Shown: positions 17,697 to 26,946 of the stretch, in pieces | How the letters are laid out: every line of letters starts with the position of its first letter | How positions within the stretch are numbered: position 1 is the first letter of the stretch | Assembly (NCBI GenBank): GCA_964452645.1 | Contig: CAYVMO010000024.1 | Coordinates: 1 to 47,127 of the forward strand | Direction of reading: 5' to 3' | DNA: 47,127 bases | Source of the DNA: CAYXTW01 sp964452645 | GTDB lineage: Bacteria > Zixibacteria > MSB-5A5 > GN15 > PGXB01 | Notes under the pieces: generated by a model | Databases searched by the model: none | Told to the model about the DNA's origin: nothing | The model's input: only the letters and a program-made list of their open reading frames with translations | Made by a program: the position numbers and the translations under genes

Positions 17697-18686
17697 ATGC
17701 CGGTAAAAATCGGAATTAACGGCTTTGGTAGAATCGGACGTCTGGTGTTTCGTATCGCTGGAAATCCAAGCTTTAAGATTGTCGGAATCAATGATATCAC
17801 CAATGCGGCAACGCTTGCGCATTTACTAAAATACGATTCGGTCCACGGAAAATTTCCGGGAGATGTGGGATATGATGAAAACTTATTAATTGTTAATGGC
17901 AAGAAAATCCCGGTGATGGCGCAAAGAGATCCCGGCAACCTGCCGTGGTCTGTTCTCGGTGCTGAGGTTGTTGTCGAATCAACCGGCCTTTTCAGAGATA
18001 AAGCATCGGCAGGAAAACATATCGCCGCCGGCGCCAAAAAGGTTTTAATCTCTGCTCCTGCAAAGGATCCAGATGGAACTTTTGTTATTGGTGTTAATGA
18101 TGATAACTACGATAAGCGTAAGCACGATGTAATATCGATCGGCAGTTGTACAACCAACTGCCTGGCGCCTGTCGCCAAAGTCCTGCTGGACAACTTCGGG
18201 ATCGAAAAAGCCTTTATGACAACCATACATTCATATACTAATGACCAGAGAATTCTTGATTTACCCCACAAAGACCTGAGGCGCGCCCGGGCGGCCGGGC
18301 TTTCAATGATTCCTACGACAACCGGGGCCGCCAAAGCGATTTCGCTGGTGATACCGGAGTTGAAGGGGAAGATGGATGGATGCGCCATACGTGTCCCGAC
18401 GCCCGACGGTTCGCTTATTGATTTGGCGGTAATAATGGAAAAAGCGGCGTCCGTCGAGGAGATAAATGCCGCCATGAAATCAATGGCGGCCGGCAAAATG
18501 AAAGGCATTCTCGAATATTCCGAAGAGCCTCTGGTTTCGATTGATGTTGTGGGGAATCCACATAGCTCTGTATTTGATTCGAAACAGACAATGGTCAATG
18601 GTAAGTTCGCCAAGGTCTTTTCATGGTATGACAATGAATGGGGCTTCTCCAGCCGTATGGTCGATATGGTCAATAAGATGTTGTAA
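17697..18686 (+). CDS. gap: glyceraldehyde-3-phosphate dehydrogenase, type I
   Basis: This NAD-linked glycolytic enzyme has the usual length (329 residues). INGFGRIGRLVFR forms the Rossmann start, and SIGSCTTNCLAP carries the catalytic Cys151. The conserved SYTNDQ and WYDNEWGFSSRM segments follow. AAGGAGG precedes the ATG. A strong terminator sits directly after the stop codon, between gap and pgk. Confidence 0.98.
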   Translation: MPVKIGINGFGRIGRLVFRIAGNPSFKIVGINDITNAATLAHLLKYDSVHGKFPGDVGYDENLLIVNGKKIPVMAQRDPGNLPWSVLGAEVVVESTGLFRDKASAGKHIAAGAKKVLISAPAKDPDGTFVIGVNDDNYDKRKHDVISIGSCTTNCLAPVAKVLLDNFGIEKAFMTTIHSYTNDQRILDLPHKDLRRARAAGLSMIPTTTGAAKAISLVIPELKGKMDGCAIRVPTPDGSLIDLAVIMEKAASVEEINAAMKSMAAGKMKGILEYSEEPLVSIDVVGNPHSSVFDSKQTMVNGKFAKVFSWYDNEWGFSSRMVDMVNKML

Positions 18687-18692
18687 ACTATT

Positions 18693-18718
18693 GGCCCGTC
18701 AATGGCGGGCCTTTTTTT
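18693..18718 (+). terminator. rho-independent terminator between gap and pgk
   Basis: GGCCCG (693-698 of this kilobase) pairs with CGGGCC (706-711) around a 7-base loop, followed by TTTTTTT. The pgk Shine-Dalgarno begins at once after it, so the element separates or attenuates expression within the glycolytic run. Confidence 0.85.
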
Positions 18719-18734
18719 ATCGGAGGCCGATGCC

Positions 18735-19952
18735 ATGAATAAGCTGTCTATATCCGACTTGAACTTTAGGGGAAAACGGACGCTGGTCCGGGTTGATTTT
18801 AATGTCCCGCTTGACAGCAGCCTTAACATCACCGATGACCGGCGCATTGTCGGCTCTCTGCCGACTATCAAAAAGATACTCAGCGACGGCGGCCGTTTGA
18901 TATTGTGCAGTCATCTGGGACGGCCGAAAGGGAAAGTCGTCCCGGAGATGTCGTTGAAACCGGTGGCGATAAAGCTCTCCGGCCTGATCGGAAAGAATGT
19001 TCGATTCGCGCCCGATTGTATCGGTGATAATATCGTTAAAATGGTCGATGCCCTCAAAGATGGTGAGGTTTTGCTTCTTGAGAATCTTCGTTTCCACAAA
19101 GAAGAAACCGAAAACGATCCGGAGTTCGCGAAAAAGCTTGCCTCGATTGCTGACATTTATGTCAATGATGCCTTCGGTTCGGCGCACCGCGCGCACGCCT
19201 CGACGGAGGGGGTGACCAAATTTGTTGATATCTGCGCGGCCGGTTTTCTAATGGAAAAAGAAATTAAATATCTGGGTGAAGCTCTGCAACAACCGAAAAA
19301 ACCATTTGTTGCTATATTGGGCGGCGCGAAAATTTCGGGTAAAATTGATGTCATCGAAAACCTGATGGACAAAGTCGACGCTATCATAATCGGCGGCGGT
19401 ATGGTCTTTACATTTATCAAGGCAATGGGCAATGGGATCGGTGGATCTCTTCTTGAAGCCGATAAAGTCGAACTGGCCGGGGAAATTTTGAAAAAGGCCG
19501 CATCAAAAGGACTTAATTTTCTGCTACCGGTCGATTGTGTGGTGGCTTCCGATATTACCGAAGATGCCGAGACTTCAGTCGTCGATATAGAAGCTATCCC
19601 GTCCGATAAGAAAGGATTGGATATCGGGCCGAAATCCATTGATTTGTTCCGAACTGAATTGAAAAAAGCCAAAACGGTCGTCTGGAATGGTCCTATGGGT
19701 GTTTTTGAAGTGGAGCAATTTTCAAAAGGGACATACGAAATCGCGCGGATTCTGGCTGAAATTACCGCGAAAGGAGCGGTGACGATAGTCGGCGGCGGTG
19801 ATTCGGCCTCGGCCGTCAGGAAATGCGGTCTCGATGACAGATTGACGCATATTTCAACCGGCGGCGGTGCCTCGCTGGAATTCCTTGAGGGTAAAACACT
19901 TCCCGGAGTGGCGGCGTTGACCGATGCCACGGAAAGCAAGGTTGAAGCATGA
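18735..19952 (+). CDS. pgk: phosphoglycerate kinase
   Basis: The 405-residue enzyme makes ATP from 1,3-bisphosphoglycerate. RVDFNVPLD, LCSHLGRPKG, LLENLRFHKEE, NDAFGSAHRAHAS and the nucleotide site GGGDSASAVRKCG are all present. The frame is open from 18702 through the terminator, but the ATG at 18735 has CGGAGG at 18720-18725 and gives the family N-terminus. It overlaps tpiA by ATGA. Confidence 0.97.
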   Translation: MNKLSISDLNFRGKRTLVRVDFNVPLDSSLNITDDRRIVGSLPTIKKILSDGGRLILCSHLGRPKGKVVPEMSLKPVAIKLSGLIGKNVRFAPDCIGDNIVKMVDALKDGEVLLLENLRFHKEETENDPEFAKKLASIADIYVNDAFGSAHRAHASTEGVTKFVDICAAGFLMEKEIKYLGEALQQPKKPFVAILGGAKISGKIDVIENLMDKVDAIIIGGGMVFTFIKAMGNGIGGSLLEADKVELAGEILKKAASKGLNFLLPVDCVVASDITEDAETSVVDIEAIPSDKKGLDIGPKSIDLFRTELKKAKTVVWNGPMGVFEVEQFSKGTYEIARILAEITAKGAVTIVGGGDSASAVRKCGLDDRLTHISTGGGASLEFLEGKTLPGVAALTDATESKVEA

Positions 19953-20698
19953 GAAAAAAAATAATCGCCGGCAACTGGAAGATGTATAAGACCGTTCCGG
20001 AAGCATTGGAACTTGCGGGGGAGATAGTCAAAAGGGTCGGCGATGCTACGAATCCATCGGTTTTAATTTGCCCTCCTTATACCGCCCTGACTGAGGTCGC
20101 CGGGATTCTAAAAAATAGTCCGATATTGCTTGGCGCGCAAAATATGTATTTTAAGGAGTCGGGGGCTTATACCGGTGAGATTGCGCCCGCGATGCTCTTG
20201 ACAATCGGTGTTTCGCATGTTATTTTGGGCCACTCGGAAAGACGCGAATATTTTTCCGAGACCGACAAAATGGTTAATGATAAGACCAGGCTGGCTTTAA
20301 AGAGCGGCCTTATTCCGATTGTTTGTGTCGGTGAGAAATTAGAAGAGCGTGAAAAGGGTCTAACCGAGGAGGTTGTCGGGGCGCAGATTGACGGTTCTCT
20401 GGATGGCCTGGCAACTGATGAGGCCGGCAAGACAATGGTGGCCTACGAGCCGGTTTGGGCGATAGGGACCGGGAGAACAGCCACACCGGAGATGGCGCAG
20501 GAAGTACATGCTTTTATCCGTGACAGGTTGAACGATAAATATGGCGCCGTGGCGGAAACGATACCTGTACTGTATGGCGGTTCGGTCAAGGGTGATAATG
20601 CCGAAGGACTTTTGAGCAAGCCCGATATTGACGGGGCTCTGGTCGGCGGCGCCAGCCTGAAGGCGGATGAGTTTGCGAGGATTATAAATGCAGCATAG
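19949..20698 (+). CDS. tpiA: triosephosphate isomerase
   Basis: This TIM-barrel enzyme of 249 residues interconverts DHAP and glyceraldehyde 3-phosphate. The start is AGNWKMYK, the catalytic His is in ILGHSERREYF, the catalytic Glu is in AYEPVWAIGTG, and the phosphate site is LYGGSVKGDN. It overlaps pgk by 4 bases and is followed by secG after 15 bases, a common order in bacteria. Confidence 0.98.
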   Translation: MRKKIIAGNWKMYKTVPEALELAGEIVKRVGDATNPSVLICPPYTALTEVAGILKNSPILLGAQNMYFKESGAYTGEIAPAMLLTIGVSHVILGHSERREYFSETDKMVNDKTRLALKSGLIPIVCVGEKLEEREKGLTEEVVGAQIDGSLDGLATDEAGKTMVAYEPVWAIGTGRTATPEMAQEVHAFIRDRLNDKYGAVAETIPVLYGGSVKGDNAEGLLSKPDIDGALVGGASLKADEFARIINAA

Positions 20699-20713
20699 AC
20701 GGAGGAAATAGAA

Positions 20714-21130
20714 TTGTTTACGATATGGGTAGCGTTTCATACGATAGTTTGTATTCTGCTGGTGATTGTCGTTTTGATGCAATCGGCCAAGGGTGAAGGG
20801 TTGGCCGGTGCTTTTGGCGGCGGTGGGACCGGACTCACCGGGGCGGTTTTTGGCGGCCGCGGTGCCGCTTCGTTTCTTTCGAAAGCGACCACAGTTCTGG
20901 CGATTGTATTTATGATAAACTGCGGTATTCTGGCCTATATGTCGAGTCATCGTTCAGGAAGCGCCGCCGGGGCTGCGACATCAGTCGTGACCGAGCAGGC
21001 GCAACGCGAGATGGAACGTGAGGCGCAACAGCAGCAGGCGATGCCGTCGGATTCGGCCAATATGTTTCAGACGCAGGATACAGGCGGGATTGAATCGATT
21101 CTGCCGCCGGGCCCGGACACGGGGCAATAG
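20714..21130 (+). CDS. secG: preprotein translocase subunit SecG
   Basis: SecG is the small accessory subunit of the SecYEG channel. The 138-residue product has two TM helices (about 4-24 and 55-75), between which the glycine-rich cytoplasmic loop follows the QSAKGEGLAGAFGGGG motif. The C-terminus is a Gln-rich, low-complexity tail. The start is TTG at 20714 with GGAGGA at 20701-20706. Confidence 0.92.
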   Translation: MFTIWVAFHTIVCILLVIVVLMQSAKGEGLAGAFGGGGTGLTGAVFGGRGAASFLSKATTVLAIVFMINCGILAYMSSHRSGSAAGAATSVVTEQAQREMEREAQQQQAMPSDSANMFQTQDTGGIESILPPGPDTGQ

Positions 21131-21149
21131 ACTGATTGCAAATGATATC

Positions 21150-21215
21150 GTAGGGCAGGTCTGTCCCCAGACCTGCCAATAATAAAGATGTCAGGAGCGC
21201 AGGGCTCTGCCCTAC
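21150..21215. repeat. nested palindromic intergenic element
   Basis: GTAGGGCAG (21150-21158) and CTGCCCTAC (21207-21215) are perfect inverted arms. Inside, GGCAGGTCTG (21154-21163) and CAGACCTGCC (21168-21177) form a 10-bp hairpin with a TCCC loop. It has no T-tract. The form suggests a dispersed intergenic repeat; it may also protect the secG 3' end. Confidence 0.6.
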
Positions 21216-21222
21216 AATATTT

Positions 21223-21304
21223 GCGGAAGTGGTGGAATAGGTAGACACACCATCTTGAGGGGGTGGCGCTTAACCGCGTGGGGGTTCAAATCCCCCCTTC
21301 CGCA
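21223..21304 (+). tRNA. tRNA-Leu (anticodon GAG)
   Basis: The acceptor stem GCGGAAG/CTTCCGC has A21304 as discriminator. The D-arm starts TGGTGGAATAGGTAGACAC. The anticodon stem CCATC/GGTGG closes the loop TTGAGGG with GAG. A long variable arm of the class II type and the T-arm GGGGG-TTCAAAT-CCCCC follow. CCA is not encoded. A terminator follows at 21314. Confidence 0.93.
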
Positions 21305-21313
21305 TTAAAATTG

Positions 21314-21350
21314 AACTCCTGTCGATTGCGACGGGAGTTTTTCGTTTTGT
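21314..21350 (+). terminator. terminator of tRNA-Leu
   Basis: ACTCCTGTCG (21315-21324) pairs with CGACGGGAGT (21329-21338), ten pairs with one T-G, around an ATTG loop. TTTTCGTTTT follows. A second, weaker hairpin, GGGAG/CTCCC, lies at 21375-21389. Confidence 0.85.
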
Positions 21351-21427
21351 GCCGTATCGTTTTAATATTGAAACGGGAGCAAAACTCCCTTAATTTTTGG
21401 GAAAATAAAATATGAGGGAGTAATATT

Positions 21428-22318
21428 ATGGAAAAATCATACGCATCTATTTTGGAAATTATTAGAGATATCCTGCAGTACCGGCTGTTCACCATAAATC
21501 AACAACCCGTCACTATTTCATCGGTTCTGCTGTTTATTGTCTTCCTGCTGGGTGTTTATATTATTTCCAAGCTTGTCAACAGGATCGTGCTTCGACGTAT
21601 TTTGATAAGATTCGATATCGAACGCTCGATTCGGTACAATATGATTCGCCTCGGCCATTATATCGTGATGACTATCGGAACCTTGTTTGCCTTTCAATTT
21701 GTCGGATTGGATTTATCTTCGCTGACGGTGATATTCGGATTGCTATCGGTCGGAATCGGTTTCGGCCTGCAGAATATAGCCTCGAATTTTATTTCCGGTT
21801 TAATCCTTCTTTTCGAGCGACCGATTAAGGTTGGCGATCGGGTGACAGTCGGGGACGTCGAAGGAATCGTGTCGGCGATTAACATGCGAGCGACAACGGT
21901 GAATTCGCTCAGGAATATTTCGATAATCGTACCCAATTCGGATTTTATCTCGGCGCGGGTAACCAACTGGTCATACGGGGATCCCAAAATAAGAGTGGAT
22001 ATTGAGGTCGGGGTATCGTACGGCTCCGATCTTGACACAGTGTTGAAGGCTTTAATCGAAGTGGCTGAGGAGAATTCCGAGGTGATGAAATATCCGAAAC
22101 CGCAGGCTCTGTTGATGAGTTTCGGGGATTCGTCATGGAATATGCAACTTCGTTTCTGGCTGGCGTCCCCGGAGGGATATTATCGCATCCGTTCGGCCGT
22201 CAACTGCGCCATTGTCCGCAAATTCCGTGAGCGCAAAATCGAAATACCTTTCCCGCAACGCGATTTGCACCTCCGCTCACCATTGCCGATGCCGATAGCG
22301 CAGAAGGAAACGGCCTGA
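21428..22318 (+). CDS. mscS: small-conductance mechanosensitive channel (MscS family)
   Basis: The protein has 296 residues. TM helices at about 25-48, 70-92 and 95-125 are followed by a soluble beta domain. The third helix has the glycine/alanine-rich GLLSVGIGFGLQNIASNFISG pore pattern, and FERPIKVGDRVTVGDVEGIV opens the MscS beta domain. NSDFISARVTNWSYGD follows. AGGGAG precedes the ATG. It acts as an osmotic release valve in the inner membrane. The gene stands alone between tRNA-Leu and the minus-strand exporter operon. Confidence 0.92.
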   Translation: MEKSYASILEIIRDILQYRLFTINQQPVTISSVLLFIVFLLGVYIISKLVNRIVLRRILIRFDIERSIRYNMIRLGHYIVMTIGTLFAFQFVGLDLSSLTVIFGLLSVGIGFGLQNIASNFISGLILLFERPIKVGDRVTVGDVEGIVSAINMRATTVNSLRNISIIVPNSDFISARVTNWSYGDPKIRVDIEVGVSYGSDLDTVLKALIEVAEENSEVMKYPKPQALLMSFGDSSWNMQLRFWLASPEGYYRIRSAVNCAIVRKFRERKIEIPFPQRDLHLRSPLPMPIAQKETA

Positions 22319-22402
22319 ACCTCCGAAGGATGACAGGGTCACCGGGTCCCGCTAAGGCAGGACGCGCCTCCGTCCCTACAAGGTTGAATTCATATAAGGA
22401 AG

Positions 22403-22540
22403 GGCAGAACCCGGATTCCCTGATTTATCGGGGATTGAAGTGGTTCTGCCGCGATTGAATTTACAGGCGATCTAGATTTTAACAGAAAGTCTAAATGGCA
22501 GAGCCAAATCGCCGCGTAAGAACGCGTCCTGGGTTCTGCC
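22403..22540. repeat. intergenic inverted repeats in the convergent gap
   Basis: GGCAGAACCC (22403-22412) matches GGGTTCTGCC (22531-22540) as a perfect inverted pair. A third copy, GGTTCTGCC (22442-22450), also pairs with the first. The AGGGCAG core resembles the element at 21150. The gap 22319-22546 holds no gene. Confidence 0.5.
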
Positions 22541-22546
22541 ATACGA

Positions 22547-23680
22547 TTAATATTTTTCTTCCGGGGGCAGGAGCAAAATACCGATTTCCTGGTTCTGTCT
22601 TAAAACCAGCATGTAGACGCCTTCGGTGTCGATTTTGTCGAGAATTTTACCCATTAATGAGCGGGCGTCCCTGACGACTTCACCATCAACTTTTTTAATC
22701 AGGTCGTCAATCGCCAGACCGCAGGCGAACGCCAAACCGAGCGTGTCGATATCAGCGACCTGCAAATACCCTCGGGCGTTTTTGGTAACCGAGAAGCCAA
22801 GACGCCCGCCTTTGGCGGATAATTTTATCGGTTCTCTGGTGGTTGTCTCCTTAGTAACCGCTTTTTCGATTTTTGGCGGTCTGGTTAAACCGATCAGCGG
22901 CGAATCGTAACCTTCCTGCGATAAATAATAGACCAGCGGCTGCTCGGGTGACAGAACCCAGTGGTACCGGAAATGATTATCGAAAACTTCCCAGCCCGGA
23001 TTGTGTCTCTGCCATTGGTCCGAATGCAGAATATAGTCGATACTATCAGCCGGCATTAATTGTTCGGCACAGGCCAGAGCCAGTGAAAGCGCAACAATAT
23101 CAAAGCGATAGGCGCTCTGATCGAGCAGGGGATGATCGGAGATAAATTCGTCCTCATGTCCCGGGATTCGTGCCTGCAGAATATTTCTTCCCGCCAGAAG
23201 TTGCATCAGATTAAAAAGACGATGCATCCCCGACGGTGTGGCCTCGATGTAGTTTTTCATTTTTATGCCTTCCAGAGGCACAATCAATGGATCATACATG
23301 CCGCTGGTCCGGAAGTATTTCATCAGGTGAATATCTATTTCGCTCTCTTTCCACTTAATCCCGGACAAATCCTGAAGCGTTGCCAGAATAAATGTCCCGA
23401 GGCTGTCCCAGATGGCGACGAAGTCGGAATCATTTCTCGATACAAAACGAATATCTGATCTGATTTTATTCTCGTCAGCATAATATTCGGGATAAAAGGC
23501 GCGCATAAGAAAGGCGTTGTTGATTTCAAAATTGACGACCGGCAGGTCTTCCTGGTAAGGCAAGGGAGACGGCATCATGAAAGATGTGTCTTCAGGCTGC
23601 TGCTCGGGGACATCGATTTGTGCCGAGACATCGACAACCGACATCGGCAGGAGAAATAACAAAATCAAAAAATATTTCAT
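22547..23680 (-). CDS. secreted PDZ-domain protein of the exporter operon
   Basis: From the ATG at 23680 the protein has 377 residues with a signal peptide (about 1-20, ending VSAQ). The N-terminal ~260 residues are an unrecognised domain rich in aromatic and acidic residues, with no protease motif. Residues ~290-370 form a PDZ domain: RLGFSVTKNARGYLQVADI, then FACGLAIDDLIKKVDGEVV. Peptidase catalytic residues are not seen, so this is a PDZ adaptor rather than a protease. The frame is open to a TTG at 23716, but the later ATG gives a clean signal peptide. It follows the ATPase gene by 66 bases on the same strand, suggesting a link to export. Confidence 0.65.
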   Translation of the reverse strand: MKYFLILLFLLPMSVVDVSAQIDVPEQQPEDTSFMMPSPLPYQEDLPVVNFEINNAFLMRAFYPEYYADENKIRSDIRFVSRNDSDFVAIWDSLGTFILATLQDLSGIKWKESEIDIHLMKYFRTSGMYDPLIVPLEGIKMKNYIEATPSGMHRLFNLMQLLAGRNILQARIPGHEDEFISDHPLLDQSAYRFDIVALSLALACAEQLMPADSIDYILHSDQWQRHNPGWEVFDNHFRYHWVLSPEQPLVYYLSQEGYDSPLIGLTRPPKIEKAVTKETTTREPIKLSAKGGRLGFSVTKNARGYLQVADIDTLGLAFACGLAIDDLIKKVDGEVVRDARSLMGKILDKIDTEGVYMLVLRQNQEIGILLLPPEEKY

Positions 23681-23746
23681 GGGTGTAAATCTGCATTGAA
23701 TTGAATCAAAAAGCAAGGATTATGTGACGCGACTTTGCTCTAACGA

Positions 23747-24433
23747 CTAACGCAATAATTGGAAGCCGTTGCCGTTTTCAATCATGCCGTCCTTTAATTT
23801 TACGATTCGCTGGCAGTGCTCCGCTATGTTTTTATCATGTGTGATAACGATGACGGTATGGCCGTTGGCATGAAGTTCATCGAAGATTTTGATAATTTCG
23901 CCGCCCGATTTTGTATCCAGATTGCCGGTCGGCTCGTCGGCCAGGATTAATTTCGGATTGTTGGCCAGGGCGCGGGCAATAGCGGTTCGCTGCATCTCGC
24001 CGCCGGACATTTCGGTCGGTTTGTTTAACAATTTATCGCCCAGACCGACACGATTAAGTAGCTCCACGACTCTTTGTTTTCGTTCTCTGGCACGCATGGC
24101 GGCAAAAAGTAACGGCAACTCGACATTTTCGTAAGCGGTGGCGTAGGGAAGAAGATTAAACGCCTGAAAAACAAATCCGACCTGCCGGTTGCGGATTTCG
24201 GCTAATTGATTTGAAGTCAGAGTATCGACACGCCTATCGTCCAGCAAATATTCGCCGCTGGACGGGGTATCCAGGCAGCCTATGAGATTCATCAGCGTCG
24301 ACTTGCCAGATCCGGAGGGGCCTACAATGGCGATGTACTCATTATTTTTTACCTCGATATCCAAACCGCGCAATGCCTCAAATGACACCTTGCCGGTATT
24401 ATATACTTTTTTGATTTCGGTCATTTTAATCAT
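23747..24433 (-). CDS. ABC transporter ATPase, MacB/LolD type
   Basis: The 228-residue ATPase has Walker A GPSGSGKST, Q-loop region VGFVFQAFNLLP, signature MSGGEMQRTAIARAL and Walker B LILADEPTGNLD followed by the H-loop ITHD. This is the LolD/MacB/FtsE branch, which drives mechanotransmission-type exporters. It serves the two permeases encoded directly upstream. Confidence 0.93.
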   Translation of the reverse strand: MIKMTEIKKVYNTGKVSFEALRGLDIEVKNNEYIAIVGPSGSGKSTLMNLIGCLDTPSSGEYLLDDRRVDTLTSNQLAEIRNRQVGFVFQAFNLLPYATAYENVELPLLFAAMRARERKQRVVELLNRVGLGDKLLNKPTEMSGGEMQRTAIARALANNPKLILADEPTGNLDTKSGGEIIKIFDELHANGHTVIVITHDKNIAEHCQRIVKLKDGMIENGNGFQLLR

Positions 24434-24456
24434 GTTATCAACCCGTTTACCATAGA

Positions 24457-25710
24457 TTATTCATACCTAAGGGCATCCACCGGATTTACCGAGGCGGCTT
24501 TCATGGCCGGGAAAAATCCTGATATAAGGCCCATAACTCCAAGAATCAACACTACAATCAGGCCGATATCCATGGAGACTATCGGTTTGCCCATTATGCT
24601 AAAAATATCCGATTCTATCGGTAACCTTCTGAATGTTTCGGTTAAAATATACGTCGTTGACATGCCGAAAAAGCCACCCAAAAAAGTAATTCCGAGCGCC
24701 TCCAGCAAAAACTGAAATACAATATATGACTTCCGCGCTCCAATCGCCATCTTAACGCCGATCTCACGAGTTCTTTCCTTAATCGATACGTACATAATAT
24801 TCGCCACGCCAACGCAGGCAATCAACAAAGTCAGAGTGCCGATAATACCGAGGAAAACCTCGATGCCCATCAGGACATTACGAGTAATTCGCTGCGACTC
24901 GATAACATCCCAAAAACCCAGAGCGCTTTTATCGTCAGCGCGGAATTTGTACCGTGCGCCCATCATCGCCAGGACTCTATTCTCGACGTTTTTCGCTATT
25001 TCGGGCGATTCCGGCTGATAAACGATATTATCGAGATAGGGGTCGCCGAAGATAGCCACAAAAGTACTGGCCGGGATAACAATAACATCCTCATCGCGGC
25101 CCTGATAGCTGCTACCCTGCGTTTTATGTTTCATCACGCCGACGACTTTAAACGGGATCGATCGAATAGTCATTATTTTCCCGATGGCATCTTCCTGACC
25201 GAATAGCCGCTCTTTTACTTTATCACCCAAAAAGGCGACGCGTCGTTTTTGAGCAATATCAAGATAATTAATCATGCGGCCGCCCACCTGCGGAATCATG
25301 TTACGCATTTCCCGATATTCCGGAAAAACGCCATTAATTCTTTCCGAGAGGAACTTATCTCGGTAATTTATTTCCGCACCCCAGCGGATATATTCTCCGG
25401 CGATTTGTTTTATCGCAGGAACTGTTTTTCTTAAATAGGCGATGTCATCTTCGAAGAGATGGATTCGTCGACCTTTGCCAAATCCTTTATACGGGATTGA
25501 GGTCTGCCCGCCCCAGACGATGACAATACCCTCGCCCATTCCGGCGGTGCTCGCATAAAATTGATTTTTAAGACCTTCACCGAAAGCGAGCAGCAGCATT
25601 ATTGAAAGCGTCCCCCAGAAAATGGCCATAAGCGTCAGCAGCATGCGTTTGCGCTGCTTTCGGAAATCTCTCATAAAGACGTTATAAATAATAGAAGGCC
25701 GCATACTCAC
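24457..25710 (-). CDS. MacB/FtsX-like permease 2
   Basis: A 417-residue type VII ABC permease: an N-terminal TM helix (about 20-42), a large periplasmic MacB-core domain (about 45-265), and three C-terminal TM helices (about 285, 340 and 380) with the ERTREIGVKMAIGARK motif that meets the ATPase. The start is GTG at 25710, directly after the stop of permease 1, or ATG six bases later. Confidence 0.88.
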   Translation of the reverse strand: MSMRPSIIYNVFMRDFRKQRKRMLLTLMAIFWGTLSIMLLLAFGEGLKNQFYASTAGMGEGIVIVWGGQTSIPYKGFGKGRRIHLFEDDIAYLRKTVPAIKQIAGEYIRWGAEINYRDKFLSERINGVFPEYREMRNMIPQVGGRMINYLDIAQKRRVAFLGDKVKERLFGQEDAIGKIMTIRSIPFKVVGVMKHKTQGSSYQGRDEDVIVIPASTFVAIFGDPYLDNIVYQPESPEIAKNVENRVLAMMGARYKFRADDKSALGFWDVIESQRITRNVLMGIEVFLGIIGTLTLLIACVGVANIMYVSIKERTREIGVKMAIGARKSYIVFQFLLEALGITFLGGFFGMSTTYILTETFRRLPIESDIFSIMGKPIVSMDIGLIVVLILGVMGLISGFFPAMKAASVNPVDALRYE

Positions 25711-26943
25711 CTAAAATAATTTCAAAGCCTTAACCGGTTCCAGATTGGAGGCTCTTCGGGCCGGGAAATAACCCGACACCAGCGCGACGACACCCAGTAC
25801 CGCCACGGCGAATATCGCCCCGGTGACGTCAAGCGTCGGCACACCGATATATTCTTCGAAATTTCTCGGGAAAAATGTAATCAACATCGCGGCAATTATG
25901 AAACCAAGTAGCCCGCCCAACCCGGTTAAGATAATCGTCTCGAATAAAAATTGTCCCATGATTGTCGCCTTTTTGGCGCCAACCGCCATTTTGATGCCAA
26001 TCTCTTTAGTACGTTCTTCCAGAACGACATTCATGATGTTGGTCACGCCGATACCGCCGGTAATCAGAGTCAGGCATCCGATACCGACCAGGAAAAATTT
26101 AAACGCCAGGAAAAAGGTCGTTAGAAATTTCAATCCCTCGGTCGTATCCCAAATGGAAAGCGCTTCGGTATCATCCGGATCGAAATTATACTTAGCGGCC
26201 ATGTAACCGAAAATGTCATCTTTGACTCGGTCCATGGCGTACGGATCGGGTGACTGCACAATGATATTGTTCGGATAGCGCTGTGACCACATCGTCTTAA
26301 ATGTGGTCGACGGTATCCAACCCTGCTCACTATCCCGTCCGCCGTAGGAACTGTTCTGGCTTTTTTCTTTCATGACACCGATAACGGTAAAAGGGACATT
26401 GTTAACAAAAACAAGCTTTCCGATCGGGTCATCCTGACCGAAAAGATCTTCGGCTCTTTGATTTCCGAGGAAGATTACGCGGCGTTTTTCGAGCATATCG
26501 AGCGAGTTTATAAATCTTCCGCCCATTTGCGGAATGATACTGCGCATTTCGCAGAATTCCGGCCAGACACCCGAAATACGCGTGAGTTTGTTGGCCCGTT
26601 TATTTTTGATGGGGGCTCCCCAGCGCGTAAATTCCGGTGAGATACGCTCAATGGAGTTAAAGCTGCTTTTCATCTGCGTCACGTCTTCTTCGGTAAACCA
26701 GATTTGTCTACCTCGCGGCAAACCTTTCCATGGTTTCGAGGTCATCCCGCCCCATACGATGGAGATGTTTTCACCGAGCCCCTTCATTTCTTTATTATTA
26801 TGCCTTTGCAGGCCGGTTCCAAAACCCATTAGTAAGACAATAGATACCGTTCCCCAGAGAATTCCGAACATGGTCATGAGAGTACGCATTTTCTGATTGC
26901 GCATATCGCGAAAGAACTGCTTTATGGAAAGAAGAGGCATCAT
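25711..26943 (-). CDS. MacB/FtsX-like permease 1
   Basis: A 410-residue paralogue of the following permease, with the same plan: TM helix at ~20-40, periplasmic core, then EERTKEIGIKMAVGAKK and three TM helices. Two unlike permeases imply a heterodimer, as in LolCE, rather than a MacB homodimer. It starts three bases after the stop of the membrane fusion gene. Confidence 0.88.
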   Translation of the reverse strand: MMPLLSIKQFFRDMRNQKMRTLMTMFGILWGTVSIVLLMGFGTGLQRHNNKEMKGLGENISIVWGGMTSKPWKGLPRGRQIWFTEEDVTQMKSSFNSIERISPEFTRWGAPIKNKRANKLTRISGVWPEFCEMRSIIPQMGGRFINSLDMLEKRRVIFLGNQRAEDLFGQDDPIGKLVFVNNVPFTVIGVMKEKSQNSSYGGRDSEQGWIPSTTFKTMWSQRYPNNIIVQSPDPYAMDRVKDDIFGYMAAKYNFDPDDTEALSIWDTTEGLKFLTTFFLAFKFFLVGIGCLTLITGGIGVTNIMNVVLEERTKEIGIKMAVGAKKATIMGQFLFETIILTGLGGLLGFIIAAMLITFFPRNFEEYIGVPTLDVTGAIFAVAVLGVVALVSGYFPARRASNLEPVKALKLF

Positions 26944-26946
26944 GAG

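Noticed and set aside
18702..18734. Upstream extension of pgk to an ATG at 18702
   Set aside because: The extension would be translated through the terminator; ATG 18735 has a good Shine-Dalgarno and the family N-terminus.
19157..19939. 260-codon minus-strand frame opposite pgk
   Set aside because: It is a shadow of pgk, low in complexity (Ser/Pro-rich), with no start signal.
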